Shown: positions 17,997 through 27,989, counted from the first letter of the stretch. The stretch: 36,538 bases of DNA from JACQFK01 sp964619955 (GCA_964619955.1 CAZUJF010000048.1:1-36538); one strand, 5' to 3'. Numbers and translations are program-made. The notes: a model not told the origin generated them from the sequence alone.

Positions 17997-20764
17997 TTCC
18001 TCTCGAGGTCCTGGATCTTCTTCCGGGCCTCCTGGGCCTCCGCGGCGGCGGGATGCTCCTCCACGATCCGGCGGAAGTACCGCAGGGCGCGGTCGGAGTC
18101 GCCGCCGTCGAGGAGCGTCTTCGCGGTCTTGAGCAGGCCGGAGGCGGACGCGCCGGCGCCCTCGTCCATGGCGAGGAGCCGGGTCCCCGCCCGGCGGGCC
18201 AGATCCGAGCCGGGATCCTCCTGGGTCACCTGACGGTAGAGGCGGGCGGCGGACGCCTTGTCGCCGCGACGTTCCGCCTCCTCAGCCTCGCGGAAGAGGC
18301 GCGCGGGATCCGCGACGGCGGCTGTTCTTCCGTAGACCTTCTGGAGGGCGGACTTTTCCTCCGGGCTCAGGTCCAGGGGGATGAGATAGAGTCTACCCGT
18401 CTGATTCTTCTCGGTGATGCTGGCCATCTGCCAGTAGACGAGGGTTTCCCCCCGGCCTGCGAAAAGCAGCCAGCCGGGTTCGTTGAATCCGCGGGGCGCC
18501 CCCAGGATCTGCCACTTCTTCAGGCTGGTCAGCGACTTGGTGTTGAAGAGGGTGAGTTCGGATTCGCTCTTAAGCGCCGCCCCTTTGTCCAGGATGGGAT
18601 GGAAGGCGATGTTCTCGGGATACGCCCCCAGGTCCACCTGCCCGAGCATGGTGGACAGATCCTTCGTGTCGAAGACGGCGATGGTGTATCCGCCGGCGCC
18701 GCCTCCGGACTGTTTGGGCCTCCAACCGCCGCCGCCCGGCATCGCGATCCGTGTACCGTCGGGGCTCAGCACCAGGGCGCGTCCATTGACCGCGGCGTTG
18801 TTGGTGATGGCCGCCTGCTTCAACGAGGTTCCGCTGACGGCATACTTGCGGATCATCGAGCGGTAGCCCCAATTGTCGGAATAGAAGGTCACCACGCCGT
18901 CGGCGTCCTTTTCGATCTCGAACTCCCAATCGTTCGGCGAGGTGCGCCCCGTGTAGACGAACTGGCCCTTGGGGTCCACCGCGAGGAAGAGGCCCCGCGC
19001 CCCCGTGGCGGCCGCGGCGCCGCTGGCGGGATCGATCGACAAGATCCCCCCCTTGGCGGTGGAGGCGTAGAGTCTGCCTTTGGGGGCGCAGGCCAGACGG
19101 ACCAGCGGATCACCCGGGATCTTGAACTCCTGCTTCACCTTTCCGGTGGCGGCGTCCACGGCGTACAGGAAACTTGAGTTCGCTCGGATGACATAAAGCG
19201 TGCGGCCCTGCGAGGCCATCGATCCGGGTTGAAACTCGAGGCGGTCCCGCCGGAGTTCCGCGCCGTCGACGGTGTCGATGTGGATCAACTCGGCCTTTTC
19301 CGTCAGGGCCGCGACCAGGGTCCTCTGGTCGTCCAGGAGCGTCCAGCCGCCCAGCCGGGGCAGCGAGTGGGAGGCGCGTCGGGTCCCGGTGGAGGCCTCC
19401 AGCCGGGCCAGATCCCCCTCGTTCCGGACGGGTTTGACCCGCGCCAGCGCCTCGGCGGGGACCTGCGCCTTCAACTCGATCGAATAGACACGGGTTTCAC
19501 TCAGGACGTGCAGGAGGTCCTCCGCAGGGGCCAGGGCGAGCACGCGATCGCCCACCTCGATCTCGCCAAGGGTTCCAAGGGTTTCCTCGTCGATGAGGAG
19601 GATGGTGGTTCCCCGGTTCAAGACGATTTCGGAGGGCTGGGAGGGCGGGCATTTGCGGCCGAAGAGGAGTCTCTTCGAGGGGTGCGGGACGAGGAGGTCC
19701 GCGTTGGGGATCGAGCCGACCCTCTGCTGCAGGTCGGCGGAATAGACCTGCGAACCCAGATAGGTCCGGCCCGCCCGGAAGTCGGCGGCCGCGGACGGCC
19801 AGTGTTTCTCCTCCATACGCTTCAGCAATCCGACCCCGTGATCCCGGATTTCGAACAGGACGGGATAGGCGAAACTCCGTCCCATCGTGAGCAGGTACCG
19901 GTTGTCCGGGCTCGCCTGGATGAAGTGCAGGCCGAGGAGCACGTTGCCGTCCCCCTGGGAGTAGCCCAGCGGATCGAGGAAGCTGTCGGTCTTCGTGTCC
20001 AGGCACTGGAGACGAAACTCGGACCGGTCGACCGCGAGGTAGACGAGCGAGCCGAAGCCGGGGGCGCTGAACCATCGCGGGGGGCCGTCCACCGGGATCT
20101 GTCGAAGGACCTGGAGGCTTTGGAGGTCGATCACGGTGATGCTCCGGGCCTCGGTATTGGCGACGTAAAGCTTGGAATTACGCTCGATCAGGTGCGAGGG
20201 GCCGGCGTCGACCCGCACGCGGGTGACCTTTCCCGACGACAGTTCCAGCAGGACGCACTCGGCGCTCGGTCTGTCCAGGAGCGCCAGATACCGTCCACCC
20301 GCAACGAGGATCGCCAGATCCGCATGCCGGAGATGCTGGGGGTCGTCGGCATATCCCTTCCGGACTTCAGGTCCGCTGAAGCGGGGCTTCGGGGCCGCGG
20401 GGTCGCGGATCTCCGGCGGACGCGCGGCGGCCGGCGGCTGCAGGGTGATGTGTCCGATGTCGGCCAGCGGGATCTTGAGGGCTCCGCCGGCGGTCACGAC
20501 GGTCACGGAGTCCAGCGCCAGCTTCCCGGAAAACTGCCCGTTGATGCCGATCAGGATCCAGACCCCCCCGACCTGTTTGATCTGGCTGAGGGTCCTGGTT
20601 TCCGGGGTCACGTCACCGAACTTGGTCGACAACGCCAGCTTGGCCGGGAGCCGGGCCGTTCCCATGAAGCTCGACCCGTCCTCGGTCCGGATGGTGACCC
20701 GGAACTCTTCCAGGGTCTCGGTCTGGCCTGCCAGGAAACAGAATGCGGCGAGGAAGGCGTGCAT
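17993..20764 (-). CDS. Large secreted beta-propeller protein with C-terminal TPRs
   Basis: 923 residues. The start is ATG 20762-20764, preceded by GAGAGGGAG a few bases upstream; the longer open frame lacks a ribosome site and a signal. The leader is MHAFLAAFCFLAGQ. Residues about 20-105 form a small beta domain (VTIRTEDGSSFMGTARLP, IPLADIGHITL) common in planctomycetal exported proteins. Propeller-like repeats follow from about 145 to 800 (YLALLDRPSAECVLLEL, LYVANTEARSITVIDLQSLQ, YALVLSPDGTR-like turns), in the YVTN/WD40 style. TPRs end the protein (EAERRGDKASAARLYRQV, DGGDSDRALRYFRRIVEEHP). No enzyme motif is visible. It is translationally coupled to a secreted serine protease. Confidence 0.83.
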
Positions 20765-20794
20765 CAAACTCCCTCTCAAGAGAACTGTCGCGTA

Positions 20795-20800
20795 AGTATA
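20795..20800 (-). promoter_or_regulatory. Candidate -10 element for the propeller/protease pair
   Basis: TATACT on the minus strand, 30 bases before ATG 20764, with the ribosome site GAGAGGGAG between. The intergenic space is 181 bp and divergent to the DUF1080 gene, so promoters for both directions must lie there. On the plus strand TACAAT at 20893-20898 is a second, weaker candidate for the DUF1080 gene. Neither has a convincing -35. Confidence 0.3.
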
Positions 20801-20945
20801 ACTTGGAACCCCGGGAAGGGGGCGTGTGGCTCCAATCATCGGTGGAATATCCCTGATTTCCGCGGGCCGGACCGCCGGAGGCTCTCCGGATGTACAATGG
20901 ATGTGCTTTGATGTGTGTCGGCCACCCCTTGGAGAGGATGCTTTC

Positions 20946-21695
20946 ATGATGAAGCTGCCGTGCCTTTCGCCCCTCGTCGCGCTGCTCGCGTTCGCCGCCT
21001 GCGCCGGTGCGCAGACCGCCGAGGAGGGCTACACGACTCTCTTCAACGGGAAGGATCTGAGCGGCTGGAAGGTGCCCGTGGGCGACAACGGCCACTGGAA
21101 GGTCCTCGACGGCGTCATCGACTACGACGCCCTCAGCGAGGCCAAGGCCGACAAACATCTCTTCAGCGAGAAGGAATACGGCGACTTCACGCTCCGCCTC
21201 GAGTGGCGGATCAAGGAGACGCCCTACGTGAATCCGAACGTCTTCGACGTCCAGCCCGACGGCAGCCACAAGACCGGTCCGGACGGCAAGGAGATCAAGA
21301 TGCCGCTGCCCGACACCGACTCGGGCGTCTACATCCGCCGCCGCGACGGCAAGTCCCAGGTGAACATCTGGTGCTGGCCGGTGGGCTCCGGCGAGGTCTA
21401 CGGCTACCGCATGGACAAGAAGATGCCCCCCGAGGTGCGCGCGGGCGTCACGCCGAAGAAGAAGGCGGACAAGCCGGTCGGCGAGTGGAACGCGTTCGAG
21501 ATCACGATGAAGGGCGACCGCCTGACCGTCGTGCTCAACGGCGAGAAGGTGATCGACAACGCCCTGCTGCCGGACATGCCCGCCCGCGGGCCGGTCGGCC
21601 TCCAGCACCACGGCTCGAAGAACAAGGACGGAAAGTGGACGAGCCCGCCGGCGCTGGTGCAGTTCCGAAACATCCGGATCCGGGAGAACCCGTAG
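20946..21695 (+). CDS. DUF1080 (3-keto-disaccharide hydrolase) family protein
   Basis: 249 residues. The start is ATG 20946 with GGAGAGG at 20931-20937 (8-base spacing); the next codon is also ATG. The signal peptide runs to about CAGA|Q. The mature protein begins EEGYTTLFNGKDLSGWK, the hallmark of DUF1080 proteins, and continues with a concanavalin/LamG-like jelly roll: GHWKVLDGVIDY, EYGDFTLRLEWRI, DTDSGVYIRR, GEWNAFEITMKGDRLTVVLNG, RGPVGLQHHG, VQFRNIRIRE. Members hydrolyse 3-keto-glucosides or bind carbohydrate in the periplasm. The catalytic assignment in this family is still thin, so the activity is presumed. It stands alone on the plus strand, divergent from the propeller/protease pair and convergent with the cyclophilin. 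Confidence 0.92.
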   Translation: MMKLPCLSPLVALLAFAACAGAQTAEEGYTTLFNGKDLSGWKVPVGDNGHWKVLDGVIDYDALSEAKADKHLFSEKEYGDFTLRLEWRIKETPYVNPNVFDVQPDGSHKTGPDGKEIKMPLPDTDSGVYIRRRDGKSQVNIWCWPVGSGEVYGYRMDKKMPPEVRAGVTPKKKADKPVGEWNAFEITMKGDRLTVVLNGEKVIDNALLPDMPARGPVGLQHHGSKNKDGKWTSPPALVQFRNIRIRENP

Positions 21696-21704
21696 CGCGA
21701 GGGC

Positions 21705-22940
21705 TTACTCCTTCTTTTCCGGCTTCAGCTCGGGGATGCCGCTCTCGTCCGCCATCTTCTTCACGGCGTACTCGTGCGCGCGCTTCCGGGTCACCTCGGC
21801 CTTGACGATCACGTCGCCGGCCTGGATGCCGTCCACGACCTCCTGGCCCTTCACCACGCGGCCGAAGACGGTGTGCTTCCCGTTGAGCCACTCGGTGGGC
21901 AGGTGGGTGATGAAGAACTGGGAGCCGTTCGTGTCCGGCCCCGAATTCGCCATGGAGAGCGAGCCCCGGAAGTGGCCGCGGCGGTTCTCCTTGAGCTCGT
22001 CCTTGAAGCGGTAGCCCGCGTCGCCGCTGCCGTCCCCCTTCGGGCATCCGCCCTGCACCATGAAGCCGGGGATCACGCGGTGGAACTTCATGCCGTCGTA
22101 GAACTTCTTCGTCGAGAGCTCGATGAAGTTCGCGACCGTGTTGGGGGCCTCGTTCTCGAAGAGCTCGACGTCCACCACGCCGCGGGAGGTGGTGATCGTC
22201 ACGTGCGGCAGGTCGTCCGCCTTCTTTTCCCTGCCCCGGATCTCCAGCTCCACCTTCCAGACCGGTCCGAGCGTGTCGGACATCAGCTTGAACTGCTCGA
22301 CCCGCTGGCGCTGCTCCGCCGCGAGCTTCTCCTCCTTGAGCAGGCCGGCGAGGGCGCCGCTGGACTGCTCGAAGCGCTCCATCGCGTAGTCGCAGAGCGC
22401 GAGCAGCAGCCGGCACTCGAGGTCCGCCGGCGCCTTCTTCAGGTACTTCGCGAGGTTGGCCCCCGCGGGCTCATAGCGGTTCTGGGAGTGCTGGAGCCGG
22501 CCCAGCTTGAGCGCGAGATCCGCGTCCTCGGGGCGCAGCTTCGCCAGCTTCTCGAGGTCGGGCATCGCCTTCTCCGGCGCCTTGTAGATCAGGTTGGCCT
22601 CCGCGCGGACTTCGAGCAGGTCCGCGTCCTCGGGGGTCTTCTCGAGCCCCTTGGACGCCGACTCGAGCAGCTCCTCCATCGACTTGATCGTCTTCTCGCG
22701 GAGCTCGAGGAAGGTCTTCTGGAGTTCCTGGTGTTTCGCGGTGACCTTCTTGAGGCGCTCCTCGTCCTCGGACCCGGCGCGGGCCTGCTCCACGAGGGCC
22801 TGCTGCTGGTCGCGCAGTTCCATGAGGCTCTTGATGGAGGCTTTGAGGCCATCGAGATCCGCCCGGGCCTTCTTGCCGGCCTCGGAGGGGGCGGCGGCCT
22901 GGAGGGCGAGGGCGAGCAGCGCGGAAATCAGAAGATTCAC
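21705..22940 (-). CDS. Secreted cyclophilin-type peptidyl-prolyl isomerase with coiled-coil/TPR N-terminus
   Basis: 411 residues. The leader MNLLISALLALALQAAAP is followed by a charged coiled coil (about 20-90: LRDQQQALVEQARAGSEDEE and LQKTFLELREKTIKSMEELL). TPR-like helices at about 90-230 follow (DADLLEVRAEANLIYKAP, DADLALKLGRLQHSQNRYEP). The cyclophilin domain starts near residue 244 and has the standard motifs: FHRVIPGFMVQGG with the catalytic Arg (R288), SLSMANSGPDTNGSQFFITH, and LNGKHTVFGRVV. Substrates are probably proteins folding in the periplasm, with the N-terminal half binding partners (inference). Most bacterial cyclophilins are about 170-200 residues, so the 240-residue N-terminal extension is unusual. 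Confidence 0.92.
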   Translation of the reverse strand: MNLLISALLALALQAAAPSEAGKKARADLDGLKASIKSLMELRDQQQALVEQARAGSEDEERLKKVTAKHQELQKTFLELREKTIKSMEELLESASKGLEKTPEDADLLEVRAEANLIYKAPEKAMPDLEKLAKLRPEDADLALKLGRLQHSQNRYEPAGANLAKYLKKAPADLECRLLLALCDYAMERFEQSSGALAGLLKEEKLAAEQRQRVEQFKLMSDTLGPVWKVELEIRGREKKADDLPHVTITTSRGVVDVELFENEAPNTVANFIELSTKKFYDGMKFHRVIPGFMVQGGCPKGDGSGDAGYRFKDELKENRRGHFRGSLSMANSGPDTNGSQFFITHLPTEWLNGKHTVFGRVVKGQEVVDGIQAGDVIVKAEVTRKRAHEYAVKKMADESGIPELKPEKKE

Positions 22941-23030
22941 GGGATCAGGCTCCTACCAAAGGGCCGGGCGGTCAAAGTCCGTGGAAATGATACGTCCGTT
23001 CGGACGCCGAACCACGCGAAATCAGGCGTC

Positions 23031-23858
23031 TTATCCGCGGGTCTGTGCCTGCAGCTCGGGGAAGGCCTGGACGATGCGCCGGCGGAGCTCCAGCGCCTCC
23101 GGCCGGGCGAGTTCCATCATGCGTTCGATCGTGCGGACCGAGTCGGCCACGTCCTCGAAGAGGATGGCCTGCTTGAGCAGCTGAAGGGCGATGGGCGGGA
23201 TCTCGGGCAGCGGCGAGGAGAGATGCCGGGACGTGTCGAGCTGGATCGGTCCCGGCGGGGCGATGGGGGCCTCGACCGAGGTGTCGCCCGGGGCGTGCGA
23301 GAGTTCGAGCGCCACGGGTCCCGACGGGGCCGATTCGTTCGATTTCGTGACGTTGCTCATGGAGACGGCCCCCGAGGCCCGCTCGGTCGGCAGGGTGCGG
23401 TCGTATTCGGGGGCGGGGGCCGGGACGGTCCTGGCCTGGACCACGGTCTCGCGCCTCGGCTCGGGGGGGCGGGTCTTCTTCGCGGTGCGCTCCACGCGGA
23501 GGGGCTTTTTCTCCAGGCGCTGCTTCACGCGCGCGCGCAGGTCGGCGAGCGCGAGCCCGAGGTGGGAGGCGAACTTGGCGAGCATGTGATACTCGGGGGC
23601 CTCGACGCGGCCGTCGGCGCAGGCGACGTCGATGAGGTCGTTGAAGAGGGATTCCTTCTCCTCCGCGCCCGCGGGGATCGCGACGCGCAGCTCGCCGCGC
23701 CGGCCGCGTTCGATGAGGTTGTTGAGCATCGGGAGCGGGACGTCCCACTCCGTGGCCTTCCGGTGGAGCAGCTGGCGTTCGGCGTCGGCGAGGTCGCCGT
23801 CGGCGAGCGCGGCCGCCACGAGGGTCTCGATGGCCCGCCGGGTCTCGGTATCCACCAT
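23031..23858 (-). CDS. TerB-like domain protein
   Basis: 275 residues from ATG 23856-23858; a GTG six codons upstream is possible but neither start shows a clear ribosome site. Residues about 5-120 form a TerB-like helical bundle with the paired acidic motifs ADGDLADAERQLL (20-30) and ACADGRVEAPEYHML (80-92), characteristic of TerB/DjlA-N metal-binding domains. A basic stretch (RVERTAKKTRPPEPRR) and a low-complexity Pro/Ser linker follow. A C-terminal helical segment (IALQLLKQAILFEDVADSVR, then TIERMMELARPEALELRRRI) completes it. There is no signal peptide, so it is cytoplasmic. The TerB link to tellurite resistance is historical; many members have other or unknown roles, and none of the other ter genes is here. 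Confidence 0.72.
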   Translation of the reverse strand: MVDTETRRAIETLVAAALADGDLADAERQLLHRKATEWDVPLPMLNNLIERGRRGELRVAIPAGAEEKESLFNDLIDVACADGRVEAPEYHMLAKFASHLGLALADLRARVKQRLEKKPLRVERTAKKTRPPEPRRETVVQARTVPAPAPEYDRTLPTERASGAVSMSNVTKSNESAPSGPVALELSHAPGDTSVEAPIAPPGPIQLDTSRHLSSPLPEIPPIALQLLKQAILFEDVADSVRTIERMMELARPEALELRRRIVQAFPELQAQTRG

Positions 23859-23906
23859 GCGCCCATTATGACGCACGCGGGCCCGATTTGTGACGCTCGG
23901 GCGCTT

Positions 23907-26432
23907 TTACTTCGGGGTCCGGCCCCAGGCATCCTTCAGTCGTCGGACCGCGATGCGGTCGATGCTGAGGCTTCCCTGCCGCGCGCCCGGCCCGTATTCC
24001 AGATGGGGTTCCAGCGCGCCGGCGGCGTCGCGGATCAGCGTGAAGCGGACGTCCTGGTACCGGTCCGCCGCCGACAGCGAGGTCCCGCAGATCCTGCCTT
24101 TGGCGCCGGGCAGCGGCTGGGCGGCGCCGACGCCGCGGCTGTTGCGCTGGCTGAACCACAGTTCGGCCAGGGGCTCCTGGATCGTCGTGCGGCTCACCTT
24201 GCAGCGGACGAGGATCTCGTACTCGCCGGCGGGCAAAGCGGTGTCGTAGGAGTTGAGGTAGAGGCCGCCCTTGTCGTTGCCGGGTTTGAACGCGACGGCG
24301 TACCCGTTTCCGGCCGCCGCGTCCTCCACGAGGTAGGCCGCCTGCCGGTCGCCGACGTAGGCTTCCGGTTCCCAGACCGCGTCGTACGCAGGATCGGACG
24401 GGACCTCGCTGAAGACGAGGTCGTCGATCCACAGCGGAGCTCCTCCCTCGTGGCGGAAGCGGATCGAACCCTCGTGCATGGCGTTGAGCGCGCCGGCGGG
24501 CAGGGTGCAGTCGGTCCAGGCGGGCCCGATGCTGAAGGTCTGCTCCTGCTGCTCGGTCCGGAACGTGCGCTGCGCCAGCTTGAGGCTGAGCGTGGCGGTC
24601 CCCGCCTGGGTGCGGGCCTTGAACCTGAGGCTGCGGCGGCCGAAACGCCAGAAGGCCTCGGGGAAATGGGCCGCGCGGCCCAGGTCCTCGATCGAAAGCG
24701 TGCGGTGAGAGGCATCCAGGCGCATCGCGCCGCTCCCGCCGATCCCGCCGACGGCGTCGTACACGCCGCCCGTGAAAAAGGCGGCGTTGGGGGCGGGTTC
24801 GAAGCCCGGCTTGGCCGCGTCAAAGGTGGTGTCCGGCCAGCTGAGCTCGGGCCGGCGGACGTCCGGCACGACCCCGTCGAGCAGGTGGACGGCCCGGCCG
24901 ATCAGGTCGCCCACTTCCTTCGGGGGCGCCGACGTGATCTGCGCCCGCAGGCTGAACGTGGTGCCGGCGGGCACGCCTCCCTTGCGCCACTCCGGCGTGC
25001 GCAAGCGCCAGTGCACGTCGAGGGCCCACTCGCAGAGTTCGACGAAGTTCGGGCGGCCGACGTCCTCCATCACGCGCACGGAGATGTTCAGGTCTCCGGC
25101 CGTCCCCCAGGCCGCCAGTCCCTTCGGGGCCACGTCCTGGTTCTGCGCATGGGCGGTGAAGAGCGGCGAGGTGCCGCCCTCCGGCACGCCGAGCGTCCGC
25201 CAGTGATGGCTCATGTTCTGTTTGCGCGGCGTCCGGCCCCCCGGCTGCTCCCAGGCGAACCAATCCCAGGGATTCTGGCGGGGCGAGGGCGTCCGGCTGC
25301 CCCGGGCGCTCATGATCGCCGCGGGAAAAAGATCGAGCCATTCGATGTCGGTGTGCACGGGCCAGGCGGAGGGGCAGCTGACGCTCGCCGCGTAGTCGTA
25401 GACGTAGGCGTTGCGGACGGCATCGAAGGCGACGCCCAGCGTGATCGTCGCGCGCGCGTCGCCGGCCCGGCCCTGGACCCGGAACGTGCCCTTCCAGGCG
25501 GGGCCGCTGAGGTCCTCGCTCAGTCCCTGAAAGGCCGAGAGGCTGACCGTGTCGTTGACCCACTGGGTGACCTGCAACGGCAGCGTCTCGAGCGCGGGCC
25601 GGTGAGAGGGACGGAGTTTCACGCTGCGCAGTTCGGCGCCGCCCCCGCTTTCGTAGAGCTGAAAGACCGGCTCCTCTCCGTCGAAGAGCCAGAGGTGGGG
25701 ATAGGCGGCGTTCCAGGGACGCAGCTTGAAGCGGCGCACGGCGGCAGGCGGCGTGATCGTGCCGGGGGGGAGCGTCCCGGTCCGGACGTCCGTGAACGAG
25801 ACCTTGGCGCGCAGCGTGCCGATGCCGGCGCGGCCCGCCGTCGGCCGTGCGGCGTGGCCGTCCGTCCAGACCAGCACGACGGCGCCGTCGACGCTGACGG
25901 TGACGGTGTTGCCCTGGACCGCGGCCCGGACGAGATACGCGGTGCCGGTCTGGAAGGGGAAGGGCTTCACGGCGACGATGCCGCCGGAAGGGGAGTAGAT
26001 CAGCACCTGGCCGCAGTCCGCGCCGCGGGCCAAAATCTGCACGCGGTAGTAGGCCGGAGAGTTCTCGTCGGCGTTGTGACGCAGGTACAGGGCCGCGTCG
26101 CCCGTGAGATCGTTCTCGCCTGAGCGATCCTGGCCCAGGGTGGCGTGATAGTCGCGCGAGATCCCCAGTCCGTCGCCGCGCGAGACGATTCCGAACGGGC
26201 CGGGCTTGTCCTCCCAAGGTTCGCCCGCGGAAGTTCCGGTCTGGGCAACGTTGATGCGGGCCTCCACGAATTGGTCGGGGCCGGGCGTCGTGCGGTCGAG
26301 GGCGGGGCTCCAGGTCGGTCCGCCATCGGGAGTCCAGGCTCCGTCGAGACGGGACCAGCGCGGGGCCGGCGCCTCAAGATCCGCGCCGGTGGTCTGCGGG
26401 AGCAGAAGCGAAAGCAGGAGAAGAGAAAACAT
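23907..26432 (-). CDS. Large secreted protein, LamG/DUF1080-like N-terminal domain, unknown function
   Basis: 841 residues, exported through a short leader MFSLLLLSLLLPQ. Residues about 28-205 resemble a concanavalin-like jelly roll of the DUF1080/LamG type: FVEARINVAQTGTS, DAALYLRHNADE, YYRVQILARGADCGQVLIYS, VRAAVQGNTVTVSVDGAVVL. The middle (about 230-530) has no family I recognise; it includes WDWFAWEQPGG and SHHWRTLGVPEG and looks like a large beta-sandwich, similar in feel to glycoside hydrolase or lyase accessory regions. Residues about 560-835 contain two further beta modules (SLRFKARTQAGTATLSLKLA, EYEILVRCKVSR) like carbohydrate-binding modules. No catalytic acid pair is evident. The likely role is binding or processing of an extracellular glycan (inference). 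It lies 48 bp upstream of the TerB-like gene and 51 bp downstream of the transporter. Confidence 0.7.
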   Translation of the reverse strand: MFSLLLLSLLLPQTTGADLEAPAPRWSRLDGAWTPDGGPTWSPALDRTTPGPDQFVEARINVAQTGTSAGEPWEDKPGPFGIVSRGDGLGISRDYHATLGQDRSGENDLTGDAALYLRHNADENSPAYYRVQILARGADCGQVLIYSPSGGIVAVKPFPFQTGTAYLVRAAVQGNTVTVSVDGAVVLVWTDGHAARPTAGRAGIGTLRAKVSFTDVRTGTLPPGTITPPAAVRRFKLRPWNAAYPHLWLFDGEEPVFQLYESGGGAELRSVKLRPSHRPALETLPLQVTQWVNDTVSLSAFQGLSEDLSGPAWKGTFRVQGRAGDARATITLGVAFDAVRNAYVYDYAASVSCPSAWPVHTDIEWLDLFPAAIMSARGSRTPSPRQNPWDWFAWEQPGGRTPRKQNMSHHWRTLGVPEGGTSPLFTAHAQNQDVAPKGLAAWGTAGDLNISVRVMEDVGRPNFVELCEWALDVHWRLRTPEWRKGGVPAGTTFSLRAQITSAPPKEVGDLIGRAVHLLDGVVPDVRRPELSWPDTTFDAAKPGFEPAPNAAFFTGGVYDAVGGIGGSGAMRLDASHRTLSIEDLGRAAHFPEAFWRFGRRSLRFKARTQAGTATLSLKLAQRTFRTEQQEQTFSIGPAWTDCTLPAGALNAMHEGSIRFRHEGGAPLWIDDLVFSEVPSDPAYDAVWEPEAYVGDRQAAYLVEDAAAGNGYAVAFKPGNDKGGLYLNSYDTALPAGEYEILVRCKVSRTTIQEPLAELWFSQRNSRGVGAAQPLPGAKGRICGTSLSAADRYQDVRFTLIRDAAGALEPHLEYGPGARQGSLSIDRIAVRRLKDAWGRTPK

Positions 26433-26483
26433 GACTGGGAGGCATTTTACGAATGAGCCCCAGCCCCCGCATGCGGTTTGTGA

Positions 26484-27989
26484 TTACCCCTTCGGCGCTT
26501 CCGGGACCGGCTCCGCGAGCAGACGACTCAGCGGCCTCGCCAGGACGAGCAGGATCGCGCCGAGGGCGACCGGGAGGAGCGTCATCAGGAGGAAGAAGCC
26601 CTCCATCGACATGGAGCGGGTGAGCCCGACCGCGCGGCCCGCGAGGTAATTGCCCATCGAGGTCGCCAGGAACCAGACCCCCATGATCAGGCCGGTCGTC
26701 CGTGCGGGGGCGAGCCGCGTCATGGCCGAGAGGCCCACCGGACTCAGGCAGAGTTCGCCGCAGGTGTGCAGCAGGTACAGGAGCGCGAGCCACTGCGGCC
26801 CCGCGAGTCCGCCCCGCTGCACCGCGCCGGAGGCGGGGATCAGCACGAGGAAGCCCAGCCCCACGAAGAGCATCGCGAGGCCGAACTTCGCGAGGGTCGA
26901 CGGTTCGCGGCCCGCCCGCTGCAGGCGGATCCAGAGCCCCGCGAAGAGCGGCGCCAGCAGGACGACGAACAGCGAGTTCAGCGACTGGTACGCGGTCGCG
27001 CCGAAGGACATCCCGAAGATCCGGCGCTCCGTGTGCCGGTCGGCGAAGAGCGTCAGCGTCGAACCCGCCTGCTCGAAGCAGGCCCAGAAGACCGCGGACG
27101 CGCCGAAGAGGACCGCGATGACCCCCATGCGCCGCCGCTCGAGCGCCGAATCCGTGCCGAACACGAAGAGGCCGGCCAGGACGGCGACGGACAGCAGAGG
27201 CAGCAGGATGTCGAAGGTTCTGCCGACGCCCTCCGGGCTCGGCCGGAAAGTTCCGAAGCTCAGAGCCAGGAGCGGAAGTCCCAGGAGGAGCGCGCCCAAG
27301 ATCAGCCAGACCGGCCGGATCCCGCCGCTTCCCGGCGGACGGACGGGCGGCAGCCCGACGCCTCCGAGGCGGCCCCGGCCCAGGAGGAATTGCGCGAGGC
27401 CCAGGAGCATGCCCAGCGCGGCGGCGCCGAAGGCGGCGTGCCAGGCTGCCGACGGAGGCAGGCCCAGGCCATCCATCCAGCGGCGGAAGCTTTCGCTCTC
27501 CGCCAGCCAGGTGCCGCACACGAGCGGCGCCGCAAACGCCCCCAGGTTGATGCCCATGTAGAAGATCGTGAAACCGGCGTCGCGACGGCCGTCCTCCTTC
27601 TCGTAAAGCCGGCCCACGAGGGTACTGATGTTCGGCTTGAGCAGGCCGGTTCCTGCGGCGACCAGGCCCAGGCCCAGATAAAACGTCGCGAGCGCGGGAA
27701 GCGCCAGGCAGAGATGGCCCGCCGCGATGAGCAGGCCGCCGATGAGCACCGCGCGCTGCTGTCCGAGGTAGCGGTCCGCCAGCAGGCCCCCCGGGACGCT
27801 CAGCAGGTAGACCATCGAGGTGTAGAGGCCGTAGATCATGCCCGCGTGCGCGTCGGAGAAGCCGAGCCCCCCCGAGGCCGCCGGCGCCACCATGAAGAGC
27901 ACGAGGAACGCGCGCATCCCGTAGTAGCTGAAGCGCTCCCACAGCTCCGTGAAGAAGAGCGTCGAGAGCCCGCGGGGATGTCCGCTCAT
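26484..27989 (-). CDS. POT/PTR2-family proton-dependent oligopeptide transporter
   Basis: 501 residues with about 12-14 hydrophobic helices in MFS arrangement. The first helix carries FFTELWERFSYYGMRAFLVL, containing the ExxERFxYYG motif used for proton coupling in POT transporters. The loop after helix 2 has PGGLLADRYLGQQRAVLIG. The PTR2 signature occurs as FTIFYMGINLGAFAAP. It should import di- and tripeptides with protons across the inner membrane. The start ATG overlaps the stop of the upstream peptidase gene (ATGA), pairing a secreted dipeptidyl peptidase with the uptake system for its products. There is no obvious regulator next to it. Confidence 0.93.
   Translation of the reverse strand: MSGHPRGLSTLFFTELWERFSYYGMRAFLVLFMVAPAASGGLGFSDAHAGMIYGLYTSMVYLLSVPGGLLADRYLGQQRAVLIGGLLIAAGHLCLALPALATFYLGLGLVAAGTGLLKPNISTLVGRLYEKEDGRRDAGFTIFYMGINLGAFAAPLVCGTWLAESESFRRWMDGLGLPPSAAWHAAFGAAALGMLLGLAQFLLGRGRLGGVGLPPVRPPGSGGIRPVWLILGALLLGLPLLALSFGTFRPSPEGVGRTFDILLPLLSVAVLAGLFVFGTDSALERRRMGVIAVLFGASAVFWACFEQAGSTLTLFADRHTERRIFGMSFGATAYQSLNSLFVVLLAPLFAGLWIRLQRAGREPSTLAKFGLAMLFVGLGFLVLIPASGAVQRGGLAGPQWLALLYLLHTCGELCLSPVGLSAMTRLAPARTTGLIMGVWFLATSMGNYLAGRAVGLTRSMSMEGFFLLMTLLPVALGAILLVLARPLSRLLAEPVPEAPKG

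Noticed and set aside
23859..23876. An alternative GTG start six codons upstream for the TerB-like gene.
   Set aside because: No ribosome site supports it, and the added residues (RHNGR) do not fit the domain start. It cannot be excluded.
21774..26123. A plus-strand open frame of more than 1,400 codons.
   Set aside because: It is antisense to the cyclophilin, TerB-like and 841-residue genes, is rich in Arg/Gly/Ala/Val, has no recognisable domains, and arises from the lack of stops in GC-rich antisense.
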